Shown here piece by piece: positions 14,542 to 23,039 of a stretch of 64,000 bases of DNA. Source of the stretch: JACVRW01 sp034664125. GTDB lineage: Bacteria; Actinomycetota; Thermoleophilia; Solirubrobacterales; Thermoleophilaceae. Position numbers and translations under genes: made by a program. The notes beneath the pieces are model-generated. The model ran no database searches. It was not told where the DNA came from and saw nothing but the letters and a program-made list of their open reading frames with translations. Where the stretch lies: assembly GCA_034664125.1 (NCBI GenBank), contig JAXDIG010000039.1:1-64000 (forward strand), read 5' to 3'. Within the stretch, counting starts at the first letter, position 1; the number at the start of each line of letters is the position of its first letter.

Positions 14542-16812
14542 TCAGCGCGCCGCCATCCGGCTGAGCATCTCGATGGCGCCGCGCTTGTTGAGCGGCTCGT
14601 TGAGGTTGCCGCACTTGGGCGACTGCACGCACGACGGGCAGCCCGCCCTGCACCGGCATTCGGAGATCAGCCGCAGGGCGTCGTCGACCAGCCCCTCGAA
14701 GCGCTCGTAGCCGACGCGCGTGATGCCCACGCCGCCCGGATGGCCGTCGTAGATGAAGATCGTGGAGCGTCCGGTCTGGCGGTGGAACGCCGTGGACAGT
14801 CCGCCGATGTCCCAGCGGTCGCACATCGCGATCAGCGGCAGCACCGCGATCTGGCCGTGCTCCGCAGCGTGCAGCGACCCCTGGAGCACCTCGAGCGGGA
14901 ACTCCTCGCGCAGCAGCTCGTCGGGCAGCTCGTACCAGAGCGCCTGGGTCACGAACTCGTGCTCGGGCATGTCGAGGGCGAGCAGGTCAACCACCGAGTG
15001 GTCCGACACGCGCTTCTTCTGGTAGGCGACCACCTGCTCGGTCACCGACACGATCCCGAACGACAGCTCCACTCCGCAGCACTCGCGCCGCTCGCGCACC
15101 TGCTCGATCCAGGTTTCCGACTCCTTCTTCGGCTGGGTGTACCAGTCGCCCTCGAAGGGCCGCACCAGCGCCCGCCGCTGGGCCAGGTCGAGGTCCTCGA
15201 CCTCGTAGGGCGCGCCCATGTGCAGGTAGACCGCGCCCGGGTGCACGACCGAGTGCGACCGCGCTGCCTCGACCGTGCCGATCAGCTCCCCGCCGACCGC
15301 CTCCACGATCGCCACCGAGTCCGGCGACGCGGAGCGCAGCGCGATCTCGGCGGCCGGGTAGCCCGAGCCACGCGGCAGGTAGCGCCCACCGCGCTCGCGC
15401 AGCCGGCCCTGCTTCACCAGCCGCTGGGCGTGCTGCTCCCAGCGCTCGCCGAACACGTCCTCGTCCTCGGGCGTGAGCGGCAGCTCGTACGCTGCCGCGG
15501 TCAGGTGGGCGAGGTGGATCTCCTCCGACTCGTGGTCGAGGATCGCCCGCTCGACCGGCCGGTCGAGGAACTCGTCGGGATGGCGGCAGAAGAACTGGTC
15601 GAGCGCGTCCTCGCCGGCCACGTACATGGCCAGCCCGGCGTCGCGCCGCCCGGCGCGGCCCCACATCTGGCGCAGGCTCGCCACCGTGCCCGGGAACGTG
15701 ACGCACAGCGCCGCGTCGAGCTCGCCCACGTCGATGCCGAGCTCGAGCGCGTCGGTGGCCACCACGGCCAGCAGGTCGCCGTCGGACAGGCGGCGCTCGA
15801 TCTCGCGCCGCTGGGTGGGCGTGTAGCCGGCCCGGTAGGGGGCGATGCGCTCGGCGGCGTCCGCGCGGCCCATGTCCTCCAGGCGCAACCGCGCGAAGCG
15901 CTGGATCAGCTCCACGCCGCGGCGCGACTTGAGGAAGCAGATCGTGCGCACGTCGCGAGCGACCAGGTCGGCCAGCAGCTTGGCCGCCTCGGACAGGGCG
16001 GAGGCGCGCTTGCCGAGCTTCTCGTCCACCAGCGGCGGGTTCCACATCACCACCTGCCGCTCGGCGTGCGGGGCGCCGTCGCGGTCGACGAGCTGCATCT
16101 CGAGCCCGGTCAGCCCCTCGCCCAGCTCGCGCGGGTTGGCGATCGTGGCGCTCGTGAGCACGAAGCGCGGCTCGGCGCCGTATGCGCGCGCCAGCCGGCG
16201 CAGCCGCCGCAGGACGTTGGCCACGTGCGAGCCGAACACGCCGCGGTAGACGTGCGCCTCGTCCACCACCACCCAGGCGAGGTTGGCCAGCACGTCGCCC
16301 CAGTTGCGGTGGTTGGGCAGCACCCCCACGTGCAGCATGTCGGGGTTCGTGAGGATCAGGTTCGAGCGCTGCCGGATCGCGCGGCGCTCCTCGCGCGGGG
16401 TGTCGCCGTCGTAGATGGCGTGGCGCAGGAAGCCGCCGCCAAGCTCGGAGAGCTTGCGGGCCTGGTCCTGGGCGAGCGCCTTGGTCGGGTAGAGGTAGAA
16501 GGCCCGCGCGGAGGGGTCGGAAGCGAGTGTGTCGAGCACCGGAAGGTTGAAGGCCAGCGACTTGCCGCTGGCGGTCCCGGTCGTGACCATCGTGTGACCG
16601 CGCCGGGCGCTCTCCAGGGTGTCGGCCTGATGCGACCAGAGCGCCTCGATCCCGGCGGCGGAAAGCGCTGCGGAGAGCGCCGGATGGAGATCCTCGGGCA
16701 GGGGCGTCGTGACCCCCGCCGTCGAGCGCTCGCGGGTGGTCGCGACCACCTCTCCCTCGCCCGCGGTTTCGAGGATCGAGTCCCACGGGTATGGCGTCTG
16801 GACACGGCTCAC
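14542..16812 (-). CDS. mrfA: MrfA-type DEAD/DEAH-box helicase with C-terminal cysteine cluster
   Basis: A 756-residue superfamily 2 helicase like Bacillus subtilis MrfA (YprA), which works in mitomycin C lesion repair as a 3'-5' DNA translocase. Visible in order: Q-like WSHQADTLESARRG, motif I TGTASGKS (near 78), motif II VVDEAHVYRG, TSATIANP, motif VI region QMWGRAGRRDAG, and a DUF1998-type C-terminus with the cysteine cluster CRCRAGCPSCVQSPKCG (about 720-737) that binds zinc. The GTG start lies 22 bases from the divergent gpgS; TACTAT (16826-16821 on the minus strand) is 8 bases before it. No partner MrfB exonuclease is seen nearby. Confidence 0.92.
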   Translation of the reverse strand: MSRVQTPYPWDSILETAGEGEVVATTRERSTAGVTTPLPEDLHPALSAALSAAGIEALWSHQADTLESARRGHTMVTTGTASGKSLAFNLPVLDTLASDPSARAFYLYPTKALAQDQARKLSELGGGFLRHAIYDGDTPREERRAIRQRSNLILTNPDMLHVGVLPNHRNWGDVLANLAWVVVDEAHVYRGVFGSHVANVLRRLRRLARAYGAEPRFVLTSATIANPRELGEGLTGLEMQLVDRDGAPHAERQVVMWNPPLVDEKLGKRASALSEAAKLLADLVARDVRTICFLKSRRGVELIQRFARLRLEDMGRADAAERIAPYRAGYTPTQRREIERRLSDGDLLAVVATDALELGIDVGELDAALCVTFPGTVASLRQMWGRAGRRDAGLAMYVAGEDALDQFFCRHPDEFLDRPVERAILDHESEEIHLAHLTAAAYELPLTPEDEDVFGERWEQHAQRLVKQGRLRERGGRYLPRGSGYPAAEIALRSASPDSVAIVEAVGGELIGTVEAARSHSVVHPGAVYLHMGAPYEVEDLDLAQRRALVRPFEGDWYTQPKKESETWIEQVRERRECCGVELSFGIVSVTEQVVAYQKKRVSDHSVVDLLALDMPEHEFVTQALWYELPDELLREEFPLEVLQGSLHAAEHGQIAVLPLIAMCDRWDIGGLSTAFHRQTGRSTIFIYDGHPGGVGITRVGYERFEGLVDDALRLISECRCRAGCPSCVQSPKCGNLNEPLNKRGAIEMLSRMAAR

Positions 16813-16820
16813 GCCTTGCC

Positions 16821-16826
16821 ATAGTA
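16821..16826 (-). promoter_or_regulatory. -10-like box of the MrfA gene
   Basis: TACTAT on the minus strand is 8 bases before the GTG start at 16812. The 22-base gap between this gene and divergent gpgS must contain or overlap both promoters. Confidence 0.35.
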
Positions 16827-16834
16827 CGAACGCC

Positions 16835-17728
16835 GTGATCCGCCCCTTCCATCACTCGCAGTTTCGGCACGAGCTGCTGCTGGAGCGCAAGCAGGAGCCG
16901 GTCACCGTGGTGCTGCCCACCCGGGAGGTGGCGGACACGATCGGCCCGATCGTGGAACGCCTGTGGTCGCTCGACGGTTTGATCGACCAGGTGCTCGTGG
17001 TCGACGCGGCGTCGCAGGACGGCACGGTCGAGATCGCCGCGTCGCTGGGGGCGGACACCTACCAGGAGTCCGAGCTGCTCCCCGAGTTCGGGCAGGTGCT
17101 CGGGAAGGGCGACGCGATGTGGCGCGCGCTGGCCGTGGCCGAGGGCGAGCTGATCGTCTACCTCGACTCCGACACGCGCGACTTCTCCCCGCACTTCGCC
17201 ACGGGGATGCTCGGCCCGTTGATCTGCGAGGAGCCCGACGTGCGCTTCGTGAAGGGCCACTTCCGCAGGCCCTACGCGGCCGTCGAGGGCCAGCCGGGCC
17301 CGACCGACGGCGGGCGCGTGACCGAGCTCACGGCCAGGCCGCTGCTGTCGGCCCTCTACCCCGAGCTGGCGGCGTTCGTCCAGCCGCTCGCGGGGGAGGT
17401 GGCCGCGCGGCGCTCCTTCTTCGACGAGCTGCCGTTCGCCTCCGGCTACGCGATCGAGACGTCGATGCTGCTGCACGCGCGCGACCTGCTCGGCGGCACG
17501 GATGGGATGGCGCAGGTGGATCTGGAGGAGCGCCACAACCGCCACCAGCCGCTGCGGGCGCTCGGCCCGATGGCATACGCGGTGCTGCGCGTGATCCTCG
17601 AGCGCCTGCGCGCCGAAGGCCGCCTGGTCGACGACCACGCCCCGCCGCTCCAGACCGCCGACGGGCGGCTGGTCCAGGTGGAGCTCGTGGAAAGGCCGCC
17701 GTATGCCACCCTGCGCGCTCGCGCGTAG
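16835..17728 (+). CDS. gpgS: Glucosyl-3-phosphoglycerate synthase
   Basis: A GT81-type glycosyltransferase that joins glucose from an NDP donor to 3-phosphoglycerate, the first step to glucosylglycerate (a compatible solute) and, in mycobacteria, methylglucose lipopolysaccharide. The 297-residue protein shows VTVVLPTREVADTIG at the N-terminus, VDAASQDGTVEIA, the metal-binding DSD in VYLDSDTRDF, and GYAIETSMLL. I chose the GTG at 16835 (VIRPFHHSQF); the longer frame is antisense to the helicase gene. It is followed 11 bases later by its probable phosphatase. Confidence 0.9.
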   Translation: MIRPFHHSQFRHELLLERKQEPVTVVLPTREVADTIGPIVERLWSLDGLIDQVLVVDAASQDGTVEIAASLGADTYQESELLPEFGQVLGKGDAMWRALAVAEGELIVYLDSDTRDFSPHFATGMLGPLICEEPDVRFVKGHFRRPYAAVEGQPGPTDGGRVTELTARPLLSALYPELAAFVQPLAGEVAARRSFFDELPFASGYAIETSMLLHARDLLGGTDGMAQVDLEERHNRHQPLRALGPMAYAVLRVILERLRAEGRLVDDHAPPLQTADGRLVQVELVERPPYATLRARA

Positions 17729-17739
17729 AGCAGGCTCCA

Positions 17740-18507
17740 GTGGCGATCCGGTGCGTTTACACAGACCTCGACGGCACGCTCCTCGGTAAGGGGGCGTCGC
17801 TCTTCCACACCGCGGAGGGGGAGTTCACCCTGCTCGCGGCACGGGCGCTCGAGGCCTGCCACCGGGCCGGCGCAGAGGTGGTGATCAAGTCCGGGCGCAG
17901 GCGCGCCCAGGTGATGGAGGACGCTCGGCTGATGGGCCAGACCGCCTACATCTTCGAGGTCGGGTCCGGCATGGTCATCGACGGCGAGCTCACCTTCCTC
18001 ACGGGCGACCTCCAGCCGCGCGGCGACGAGACCATCCACGCGCAGATCGAGGAGCTGGGCGCACCGGCGTTGCTGCTGGAGCGCTATGCGGGGCGGCTCG
18101 AACCGCACTCGCCGTGGCACGCGAACCGCGAGGTGTCGCACCTGTTTCGCGGCTCGATCGACGTGGACGAGGCGAACGAGCTGCTGGCGGCCGAGGGCCA
18201 CGCCGCGCTGCGCCTCGTGGACAACGGCACGATCGAGGACGGCCGGCACGCGTTCCACCTGATCCCGGCCGTCTCGTCGAAGGCCGCAGCGGTTGCCGCC
18301 CACATGCGCGCGCGCGGATACGCGAGGGAGGAATGCATCGGCGTGGGCGACTCGCGCGAGGACCTCGACGTGGCGCAGGTTGTCGGCCGCTTCTTCCTGG
18401 TCGCCAACGCGGACGTCGTTGAAGCGCCCGGGGTGGAGCGCACCGAGTCGGCCATGAGCGAGGGTTTTTACGAGGCCGTGGTCCGCGCAATCGCGGAGTC
18501 GCGATAA
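17740..18507 (+). CDS. HAD-IIB phosphatase, probable glucosyl-3-phosphoglycerate phosphatase
   Basis: A 255-residue HAD phosphatase of the mannosyl-3-phosphoglycerate phosphatase/Cof type: motif I YTDLDGTLLG (near residue 6), motif II-like VIKSGRR, a C2B cap between about 80 and 180, and motif IV GVGDSREDLDVA near 217. It directly follows gpgS, so removal of phosphate from glucosyl-3-phosphoglycerate is the natural role. Mycobacterial GpgP is of another (histidine phosphatase) family, so this would be the MpgP-type solution. The GTG start at 17740 is right before the first strand and 11 bases after the gpgS stop. Confidence 0.85.
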   Translation: MAIRCVYTDLDGTLLGKGASLFHTAEGEFTLLAARALEACHRAGAEVVIKSGRRRAQVMEDARLMGQTAYIFEVGSGMVIDGELTFLTGDLQPRGDETIHAQIEELGAPALLLERYAGRLEPHSPWHANREVSHLFRGSIDVDEANELLAAEGHAALRLVDNGTIEDGRHAFHLIPAVSSKAAAVAAHMRARGYAREECIGVGDSREDLDVAQVVGRFFLVANADVVEAPGVERTESAMSEGFYEAVVRAIAESR

Positions 18508-18510
18508 CTC

Positions 18511-18524
18511 GTAACCGAAGTTAC
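18511..18524. promoter_or_regulatory. Palindromic operator-like site
   Basis: GTAAC-CGAA-GTTAC, a 5-base perfect dyad overlapping a TACAAT -10-like box. TetR-type regulators often bind sites of this form; no such regulator is in the window. Confidence 0.35.
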
Positions 18525-18643
18525 AATCATGGTGTATCAGCAGCCGGGACCGTCGGTCCCAGCACCGCGGCGGTCGCGAGGCCCGAAGCAGCCGGCTCTG
18601 CCGGCCGCGCAGGGATTAGCGTTCGTCGCACGGGTGAGGCAGC

Positions 18644-18677
18644 ACGGGCGCTCCGTTTCGGGGCGCCCGTCGCTTTT
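18644..18677 (+). terminator. Rho-independent terminator
   Basis: An 8-base perfect stem, ACGGGCGC (18644-18651) with GCGCCCGT (18663-18670), an 11-base loop, and TTTT at 18674-18677. Confidence 0.6.
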
Positions 18678-18696
18678 GCCGGGCCCCTCGGTGGCT

Positions 18697-18702
18697 TAGG
18701 GT
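18697..18702 (+). promoter_or_regulatory. -10 box of the catalase-like gene, leaderless
   Basis: TAGGGT ends exactly 6 bases before the ATG at 18709, with no ribosome-binding site between. Confidence 0.55.
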
Positions 18703-18708
18703 CCCGGC

Positions 18709-19611
18709 ATGAGCACGCTCGCGGAAGAGGTCGTCGACGCCATCAACGAGATCTCCGGTGTTCATCCCGGGCACCGCTCGGCGCACGCCAAGGGCACGCT
18801 GCTGACCGGCACCTTCACGCCCAACGGCAACGGCAGCGCCCTCACCACCGCGGCGCACCTGCGGGACCAGCCGGTGCGCGTGACCACGCGCTTCTCGAAC
18901 GGCGGCGGTGACCCCGGCATCCCGGATTACGCCAGGGAGGGCCGCGGGATGGCGGTCAAGTTCTACCTCCCCGACGGCGGCAAGACCGACATCGTCGGGC
19001 TCACGCTGCCCTGCTTCTTCGTGCGCACGCCCGAGGACTTCCTGTCCTTCACCCAGGCTCGCAAGGAGCCCGAGCGGCTGATGCCGGACTGGCTCGGGGC
19101 CCACCCCGAGGCGCTGCCGGCGATCCAGGCGGCGCTGGGGGCTGACCCGCCGGCCAGCTACGCGACCTGCGCGTACAACTCGATCCACTCCTACCGGTGG
19201 CTCGACGAAGGCGGCGGCTCGCGCTTCGTGCGCTACCGCTTCGAGCCCGAGGCCGGGGAGCACACGCTGTCCGGGGAGGAGGCCAAGGCGCTCGGCCGGG
19301 ACTACCTGCAGGAGGACATCGTCGCGCGCGGCGAGAGCGCGTTTCGCATGCGGGTGATCGTGGCGGCGGAAGAGGACGCGGTCGACGATCCCACTGTGGC
19401 CTGGCCGGACGAGCGCGAGAGCGTCGACGTGGGCCGGCTCGTTCTCGAGGGCCCGGAGCTCGAGCGGGAGCGCGACGGGGACGTGCTGGTCTTCGACCCG
19501 ACCCGCGTCACCGACGGCATCGAGCTCTCCGACGACGCCATCCTGCGCTTCCGCGGGCCGGCCTATTCGGTGTCGGTGGAGCGTCGGATCAGCCCCGCGC
19601 CGGCAGGTTGA
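18709..19611 (+). CDS. SrpA-like small catalase/peroxidase
   Basis: A 300-residue heme protein of the catalase superfamily, the short (SrpA-type) branch that lacks the long C-terminal domains. Visible features are GVHPGHRSAHAKGTLLTG (with the distal histidine in AHAKG near residue 25), RFSNGGGDPG, REGRGMAVKFYLP, FFVRTPEDFLSF and a conserved YRWLDEGG segment. These enzymes use organic peroxides or hydrogen peroxide, some with low catalase activity. There is no signal peptide. The message appears leaderless. Its end overlaps the convergent YihY gene by 23 bases. Confidence 0.9.
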   Translation: MSTLAEEVVDAINEISGVHPGHRSAHAKGTLLTGTFTPNGNGSALTTAAHLRDQPVRVTTRFSNGGGDPGIPDYAREGRGMAVKFYLPDGGKTDIVGLTLPCFFVRTPEDFLSFTQARKEPERLMPDWLGAHPEALPAIQAALGADPPASYATCAYNSIHSYRWLDEGGGSRFVRYRFEPEAGEHTLSGEEAKALGRDYLQEDIVARGESAFRMRVIVAAEEDAVDDPTVAWPDERESVDVGRLVLEGPELERERDGDVLVFDPTRVTDGIELSDDAILRFRGPAYSVSVERRISPAPAG

Positions 19612-20476
19612 GCGTCTCCCGCCGGGGCACGCCCTCGCCGAGCTGCTTCTGACGCTCGATCTCGGCGTTCAGCTCGGCGCCGAACAGCAGGGCGACGTTC
19701 GTCAACCACAGCCACACCACGAGCACGATCGCGCCCGTGAAGGCTCCGTAGACGGCCCCCACGTCCGCGACCCTCGACAGGTACTCGGAGAACGCGAGCG
19801 ACGCCAGCAGCCAGAGCAGCACGCCCACGACCGCTCCTGGAGTGACCCAGTGGAAGCCGCGCTGCTTGACGTCCGGGATCACGTAGTAGATCAGCGCGAA
19901 GACCAGCATCGCCACGAGCACCGCCCCCGGCCACCGGGCGAAGTTCCAGATCTCGGCGGCGGTCGAGCCCAGGCCGGCGAAGCCGAGCAGGTCACGGGCG
20001 AAGTGGCCGCCCACGAACACCATGATCAGGCTGGCCAGCACCAACGCCATCAGCAGGATCGTGAACAGCACGTCGATCGTCTTGCGCCGCAGGAAGCTGC
20101 GGCCGGACCCCTCCAGCTCGAACACGACGTTGAGCGCTCGGCGCGCGGCCTCGAGCGCTCCGGTCGTGCCGTAGAGCGCGACCACCACGCTGATCCCCAG
20201 GGCGGTCGCCGCCGTGCCCTTGCTCTGGAGCGCGCGCCGGAGCGAGCTGTCGATGGGATCCACCACCGACGCGGGGGCGACGTCGCGCAGGTAGTTGATG
20301 ATCGCGTTGTAGGTGTCGGGGTACTGGCCCAGCAGGCCGAGCAGCGACAGCGCCAGCAGCACCGCGGGGAACAGCGACATCAGCGCGTAATAGGTGAGCG
20401 CTGCCGCGTGCTGGGTCATCTGGTCGTCGTAGAACGCCTTCGCAGAGCGCCAGATGACCGTGGCGGCGCGCCTCAC
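19589..20476 (-). CDS. YihY/BrkB family membrane protein
   Basis: A 295-residue integral membrane protein of the UPF0761 family. The N-terminal AKAFYDDQMTQHAAALTYYALMS is the signature; about six membrane helices follow, with LYGTTGALEAARRALNVVF and GFHWVTPGAVVGVLLWLLAS also typical. The family was once called ribonuclease BN, but that was a misassignment; the real function is unknown, perhaps lipid or substrate transport. The GTG start (20474-20476) overlaps the glycerate kinase stop as GTGA; the longer upstream frame is not homologous. The C-terminus holds a charged tail EIERQKQLGEGVPRRE. Confidence 0.88.
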   Translation of the reverse strand: MRRAATVIWRSAKAFYDDQMTQHAAALTYYALMSLFPAVLLALSLLGLLGQYPDTYNAIINYLRDVAPASVVDPIDSSLRRALQSKGTAATALGISVVVALYGTTGALEAARRALNVVFELEGSGRSFLRRKTIDVLFTILLMALVLASLIMVFVGGHFARDLLGFAGLGSTAAEIWNFARWPGAVLVAMLVFALIYYVIPDVKQRGFHWVTPGAVVGVLLWLLASLAFSEYLSRVADVGAVYGAFTGAIVLVVWLWLTNVALLFGAELNAEIERQKQLGEGVPRRETLNLPARG

Positions 20477-21447
20477 GAGTCGACCAAGGCGCGGCCTGCC
20501 TGCTCCAGCTCCTCCAGCGTGGTGGCCTCCCGCAGCGAGGCGAAGTCGAGGATGCGCTGCGAGAACGCGTCCAGTTCGATCCTGCCGACGATCCCGTGAC
20601 AGGGCACGCCGGCCTGGCGGCAGCGGGTGGCGACCTCGCCCACCAGCTTGCCCTGCAGCGTCTGCTCGTCGATGCGCCCCTCCCCGGTCACGACGAAGGC
20701 CGAGGCGCGCATGCGCTCGTCGAAGCCGAGCGCGTTGAGGACGAAGGCGGGGCCGTCGTGGAGGCGCGCGCCGTGCTGGGCCCACAGGCCGCCGGAGAGC
20801 CCGCCGGCGCAGCCGGTCATCGGCTCGCCGCGCGGGTCGCGCTCGAACGTGCCGGCCAGCCGGTCCAGGCGCTGCTCGAGCTTGCGCACGAGCGCCGCGT
20901 CCGCGCCCTTCTGCGGGCCGAACACGCGTGGCGCGTCCTCGAACGGCGTACGCACGTCGCACAGGATGTCCATCTCGACGGTCGTCCCGGCCTCCTCGAG
21001 CGCCGCCAGCGCTCCCGCTCCGCCGTCAGTGGTGGCGGAGCCGCCGACCGTCACGATCACGCGCTCCGCGCCGGCCTCGACCGCGGCGACGATCAGCTCG
21101 CCGGTCCCCCGCGTGGACGCCGCCCAGGCGTCGCGCTGCTCCTCGGCCACCAGCCCCAGGCCGCTCGCCCGGGCCATCTCCACGATGCCCGTGCGCCCGG
21201 CGTCGATGAGGGCGAAGGCGGCGTCCATCGGACGGCCGAGCGGATCGGTGACCCGCACCGTGGTCAGCTCGCCCGCGAGCGTCGACAGCAGGGCGTCGAT
21301 CGTCCCCTCCCCGCCGTCGGCCACGGGCAGCTCCTGCGCCTCGCGACCCGCGGCGCGCAGGCCGCGCGCTATCGCGGCCGCCACCTCGCGCGCGGAGAAC
21401 GTGCCCTTGAAGGAGTCCGGCGCGACCAGCGCCGGCAGCTCAGCCAA
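20473..21447 (-). CDS. glxK: Glycerate kinase (GarK/GlxK family)
   Basis: Phosphorylates D-glycerate with ATP to 2- or 3-phosphoglycerate. The 324-residue protein has the family start VAPDSFKGTFSAREVAAAI, PVADGGEGTIDAL, the glycine-rich VTVGGSATTDGGAGALAAL, and VVTGEGRIDEQTLQGK near 260. GarK-type enzymes usually give 2-phosphoglycerate. In context it could return glycerate from glucosylglycerate breakdown, or from the phosphoglycolate salvage made necessary by RuBisCO 15 kb away; both are inferred. It overlaps the macro domain gene upstream by 8 bases and the YihY gene downstream by 4. Confidence 0.93.
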   Translation of the reverse strand: MAELPALVAPDSFKGTFSAREVAAAIARGLRAAGREAQELPVADGGEGTIDALLSTLAGELTTVRVTDPLGRPMDAAFALIDAGRTGIVEMARASGLGLVAEEQRDAWAASTRGTGELIVAAVEAGAERVIVTVGGSATTDGGAGALAALEEAGTTVEMDILCDVRTPFEDAPRVFGPQKGADAALVRKLEQRLDRLAGTFERDPRGEPMTGCAGGLSGGLWAQHGARLHDGPAFVLNALGFDERMRASAFVVTGEGRIDEQTLQGKLVGEVATRCRQAGVPCHGIVGRIELDAFSQRILDFASLREATTLEELEQAGRALVDS

Positions 21448-21928
21448 GGGCGTCGCGGAACGCCTGCTCCGCCTCGTCGCCGTGCACCGCGAAGACGATG
21501 CGCTCGAGGCCGCCCTCGTGGCGCCGGGCGACGCCGACCATCAGGCGGGCCGCCTCGTCGAGCGCAAAGCCGCCGACGCCGGTGCCGAAGGCGACCAGCG
21601 CCAGCGAACGGCAATCCAGCTGCTCGGCCCGGGCCAGCGTGGAGCGCGTCGCGTTCTCGATGGTCTGAGCGGAGGTGGGGCCGCCCAGCTCCATGGTGGC
21701 CGCGTGGATGACCCAACGGGCGGGCATGTCGCCGGCGGTCGTCTCGACCGCCTCGCCCAGCCCGATCGGGGCGCGCTCGTCCGACTCCCGCTGGACCGCC
21801 GGCCCGCCCGCGCGCGAGATCGCCCCGGCCACGCCGCCACCGTGGCGCAGCTGCGTGTTCGCGGCGTTGGCGATGGCGTCGACGTCGAGCTGCGTGACGT
21901 CCCCAGCGATGACTTCCAGCTCCGGCAC
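21440..21928 (-). CDS. Macro domain protein (ADP-ribose derivative hydrolase)
   Basis: A 162-residue stand-alone macro domain, with VIAGDVTQLDVDAIANAANT at the N-terminus, the glycine-rich GGGVAGAISRAGGP and the phosphate-binding ALVAFGTGVGGFALDEAA near 110. Members bind ADP-ribose and may deacetylate O-acetyl-ADP-ribose or remove ADP-ribose from proteins. The start is a GTG at 21926-21928, 18 bases from the divergent LigD-type polymerase. It overlaps glycerate kinase by 8 bases, so the two are co-expressed, but no functional link is obvious. ADP-ribosylation linked to DNA repair is a possible theme with the divergent gene. Confidence 0.92.
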   Translation of the reverse strand: MPELEVIAGDVTQLDVDAIANAANTQLRHGGGVAGAISRAGGPAVQRESDERAPIGLGEAVETTAGDMPARWVIHAATMELGGPTSAQTIENATRSTLARAEQLDCRSLALVAFGTGVGGFALDEAARLMVGVARRHEGGLERIVFAVHGDEAEQAFRDALG

Positions 21929-21934
21929 CGGTCA

Positions 21935-21940
21935 TATGCT
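21935..21940 (+). promoter_or_regulatory. -10 box of the LigD-type polymerase gene, leaderless
   Basis: TATGCT ends 6 bases before the ATG at 21947. With only 18 bases between the divergent starts, the -35 region must lie inside the macro domain gene. Confidence 0.5.
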
Positions 21941-21946
21941 GACGAA

Positions 21947-22954
21947 ATGGAACGCGACCAGGTCATCTTGGAGCTCGACGGGCACGAGGTTAAGTTCTCG
22001 AACCCGGACAAGGTCTTCTTCGGTGAGCGCGGCCACACCAAGTTCGACCTCCTGGAGTACTACCTCGCCGTGGCGGACCCGCTGCTCGCTCACATGCGCG
22101 ACCGGCCCACGTCGATGAAGCGCTTTCCCAACGGCGCCGACGGCGACTTCTTCTTCCAGAAGCGCGTGCCCAAGAGCGCGCCCGACTGGGTCCAGCAGCT
22201 CGAGGTGTCGTTCCCGAGCGGGCGGACCGCCAACTACCTGACGCTGCAGGACCGCGCCCACATCGCCTGGGGGCTGAACCTCGGCGTGATCGATTGGAAC
22301 CCGTGGCCGGTGCGGCGCCCGGACGCCGACCACCCCGACGAGCTGCGCGTGGACCTCGACCCCACGCCCGGCTCCTCGGACTGGGGCGACGTGCGGCGCG
22401 TGGCGCTGTGCGTGCGCGAGGTGCTCGAGGAGCACGGGCTGACCGGCTTCCCGAAGACCTCGGGCTCGCGCGGCATCCACGTCTACGCGCACATCGAGCA
22501 GCGTTGGGACTTCACCGCGGTGCGCCGCGCCGCCCTGGCGCTGGCGCGGGAGGTGGAGCGGCGCATGCCGGGCAAGGCCACCTCGAAGTGGTGGAAGGAG
22601 GAGCGCGTGGGCGTCTTCCTCGACTACAACCAGAACGCGCGCGACCGTACGATCGCCTCGGCCTACTCGGTGCGGCCGGTGCCGGACGCGCGCGTGTCCG
22701 CGCCGCTCGAGTGGGACGAGGTGCCGGATGCCGAGCTGGGGGACTTCACGCTCGAGACGGTACCCGCGCGCCTGCTCGAAAAGGGGGACCCGAGCGCGGG
22801 CCTTCACGAGTCGGCGGGCAGCCTCGATGCGCTGCACGAGCTGGCCGCCCGCGACGAGGCCGAGGGGCTCGGCGACGCGCCCTGGCCGCCGCACTTCGGC
22901 AAGCAGAGGGGCGAGCCGAAGCGGGTGCAGCCGTCACGCGCGAAGAAGGAGTGA
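21947..22954 (+). CDS. Stand-alone LigD-type primase-polymerase
   Basis: A 335-residue archaeo-eukaryotic primase fold polymerase like the POL domain of bacterial LigD, used in non-homologous end joining for gap filling with ribonucleotides. Catalytic acidic residues are in RVDLDPTPG (Asp136, Asp138) with the third likely in VFLDYNQNARDRTIA; KTSGSRGIHVYAHI is the conserved SGSxG-H motif, and SVRPVPDARVSAPLEWDEV is typical of the C-terminal part. It is not fused to ligase or phosphoesterase domains; a separate ATP-dependent ligase lies 1.7 kb away on the other strand, and Ku is absent from the window. The C-terminal tail is lysine-rich. Confidence 0.92.
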   Translation: MERDQVILELDGHEVKFSNPDKVFFGERGHTKFDLLEYYLAVADPLLAHMRDRPTSMKRFPNGADGDFFFQKRVPKSAPDWVQQLEVSFPSGRTANYLTLQDRAHIAWGLNLGVIDWNPWPVRRPDADHPDELRVDLDPTPGSSDWGDVRRVALCVREVLEEHGLTGFPKTSGSRGIHVYAHIEQRWDFTAVRRAALALAREVERRMPGKATSKWWKEERVGVFLDYNQNARDRTIASAYSVRPVPDARVSAPLEWDEVPDAELGDFTLETVPARLLEKGDPSAGLHESAGSLDALHELAARDEAEGLGDAPWPPHFGKQRGEPKRVQPSRAKKE

Positions 22955-23039
22955 CATGCGGGGGGGCGCGCCCCCCGGGCCCCCGTGGAGCGTCGGCCGG
23001 TGGGGGCCCGCCGGGCTGAGCGCTCCGGCGCTTGCGAAC

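Larger units (their letters stand above)
18508..18680 (+). ncRNA. Structured intergenic region, candidate RNA gene
   Basis: After the phosphatase stop there is a GTAAC-CGAA-GTTAC dyad (18511-18524), a TACAAT box (18522-18527), then three stem-loops: GGGACC/GGTCCC (18546-18560), GCCGGC/GCCGGC (18591-18605) and the terminator-like stem at 18644-18670. The catalase gene downstream has its own -10 box at 18697. Together this looks like a separate transcript of about 145 bases. I could not match it to SRP RNA (the GGAA-loop motif is absent), 6S, tmRNA or a known riboswitch. Confidence 0.35.

Noticed and set aside
14740..16824. A 694-codon plus-strand frame
   Set aside because: Antisense to the MrfA-type helicase, whose motifs are complete; composition is that of a shadow frame.
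18531..18643. Signal recognition particle RNA
   Set aside because: GAGGCCCGAAGCAGCC looks a little like the SRP domain IV sequence, but the GGAA tetraloop and paired internal loop are missing.
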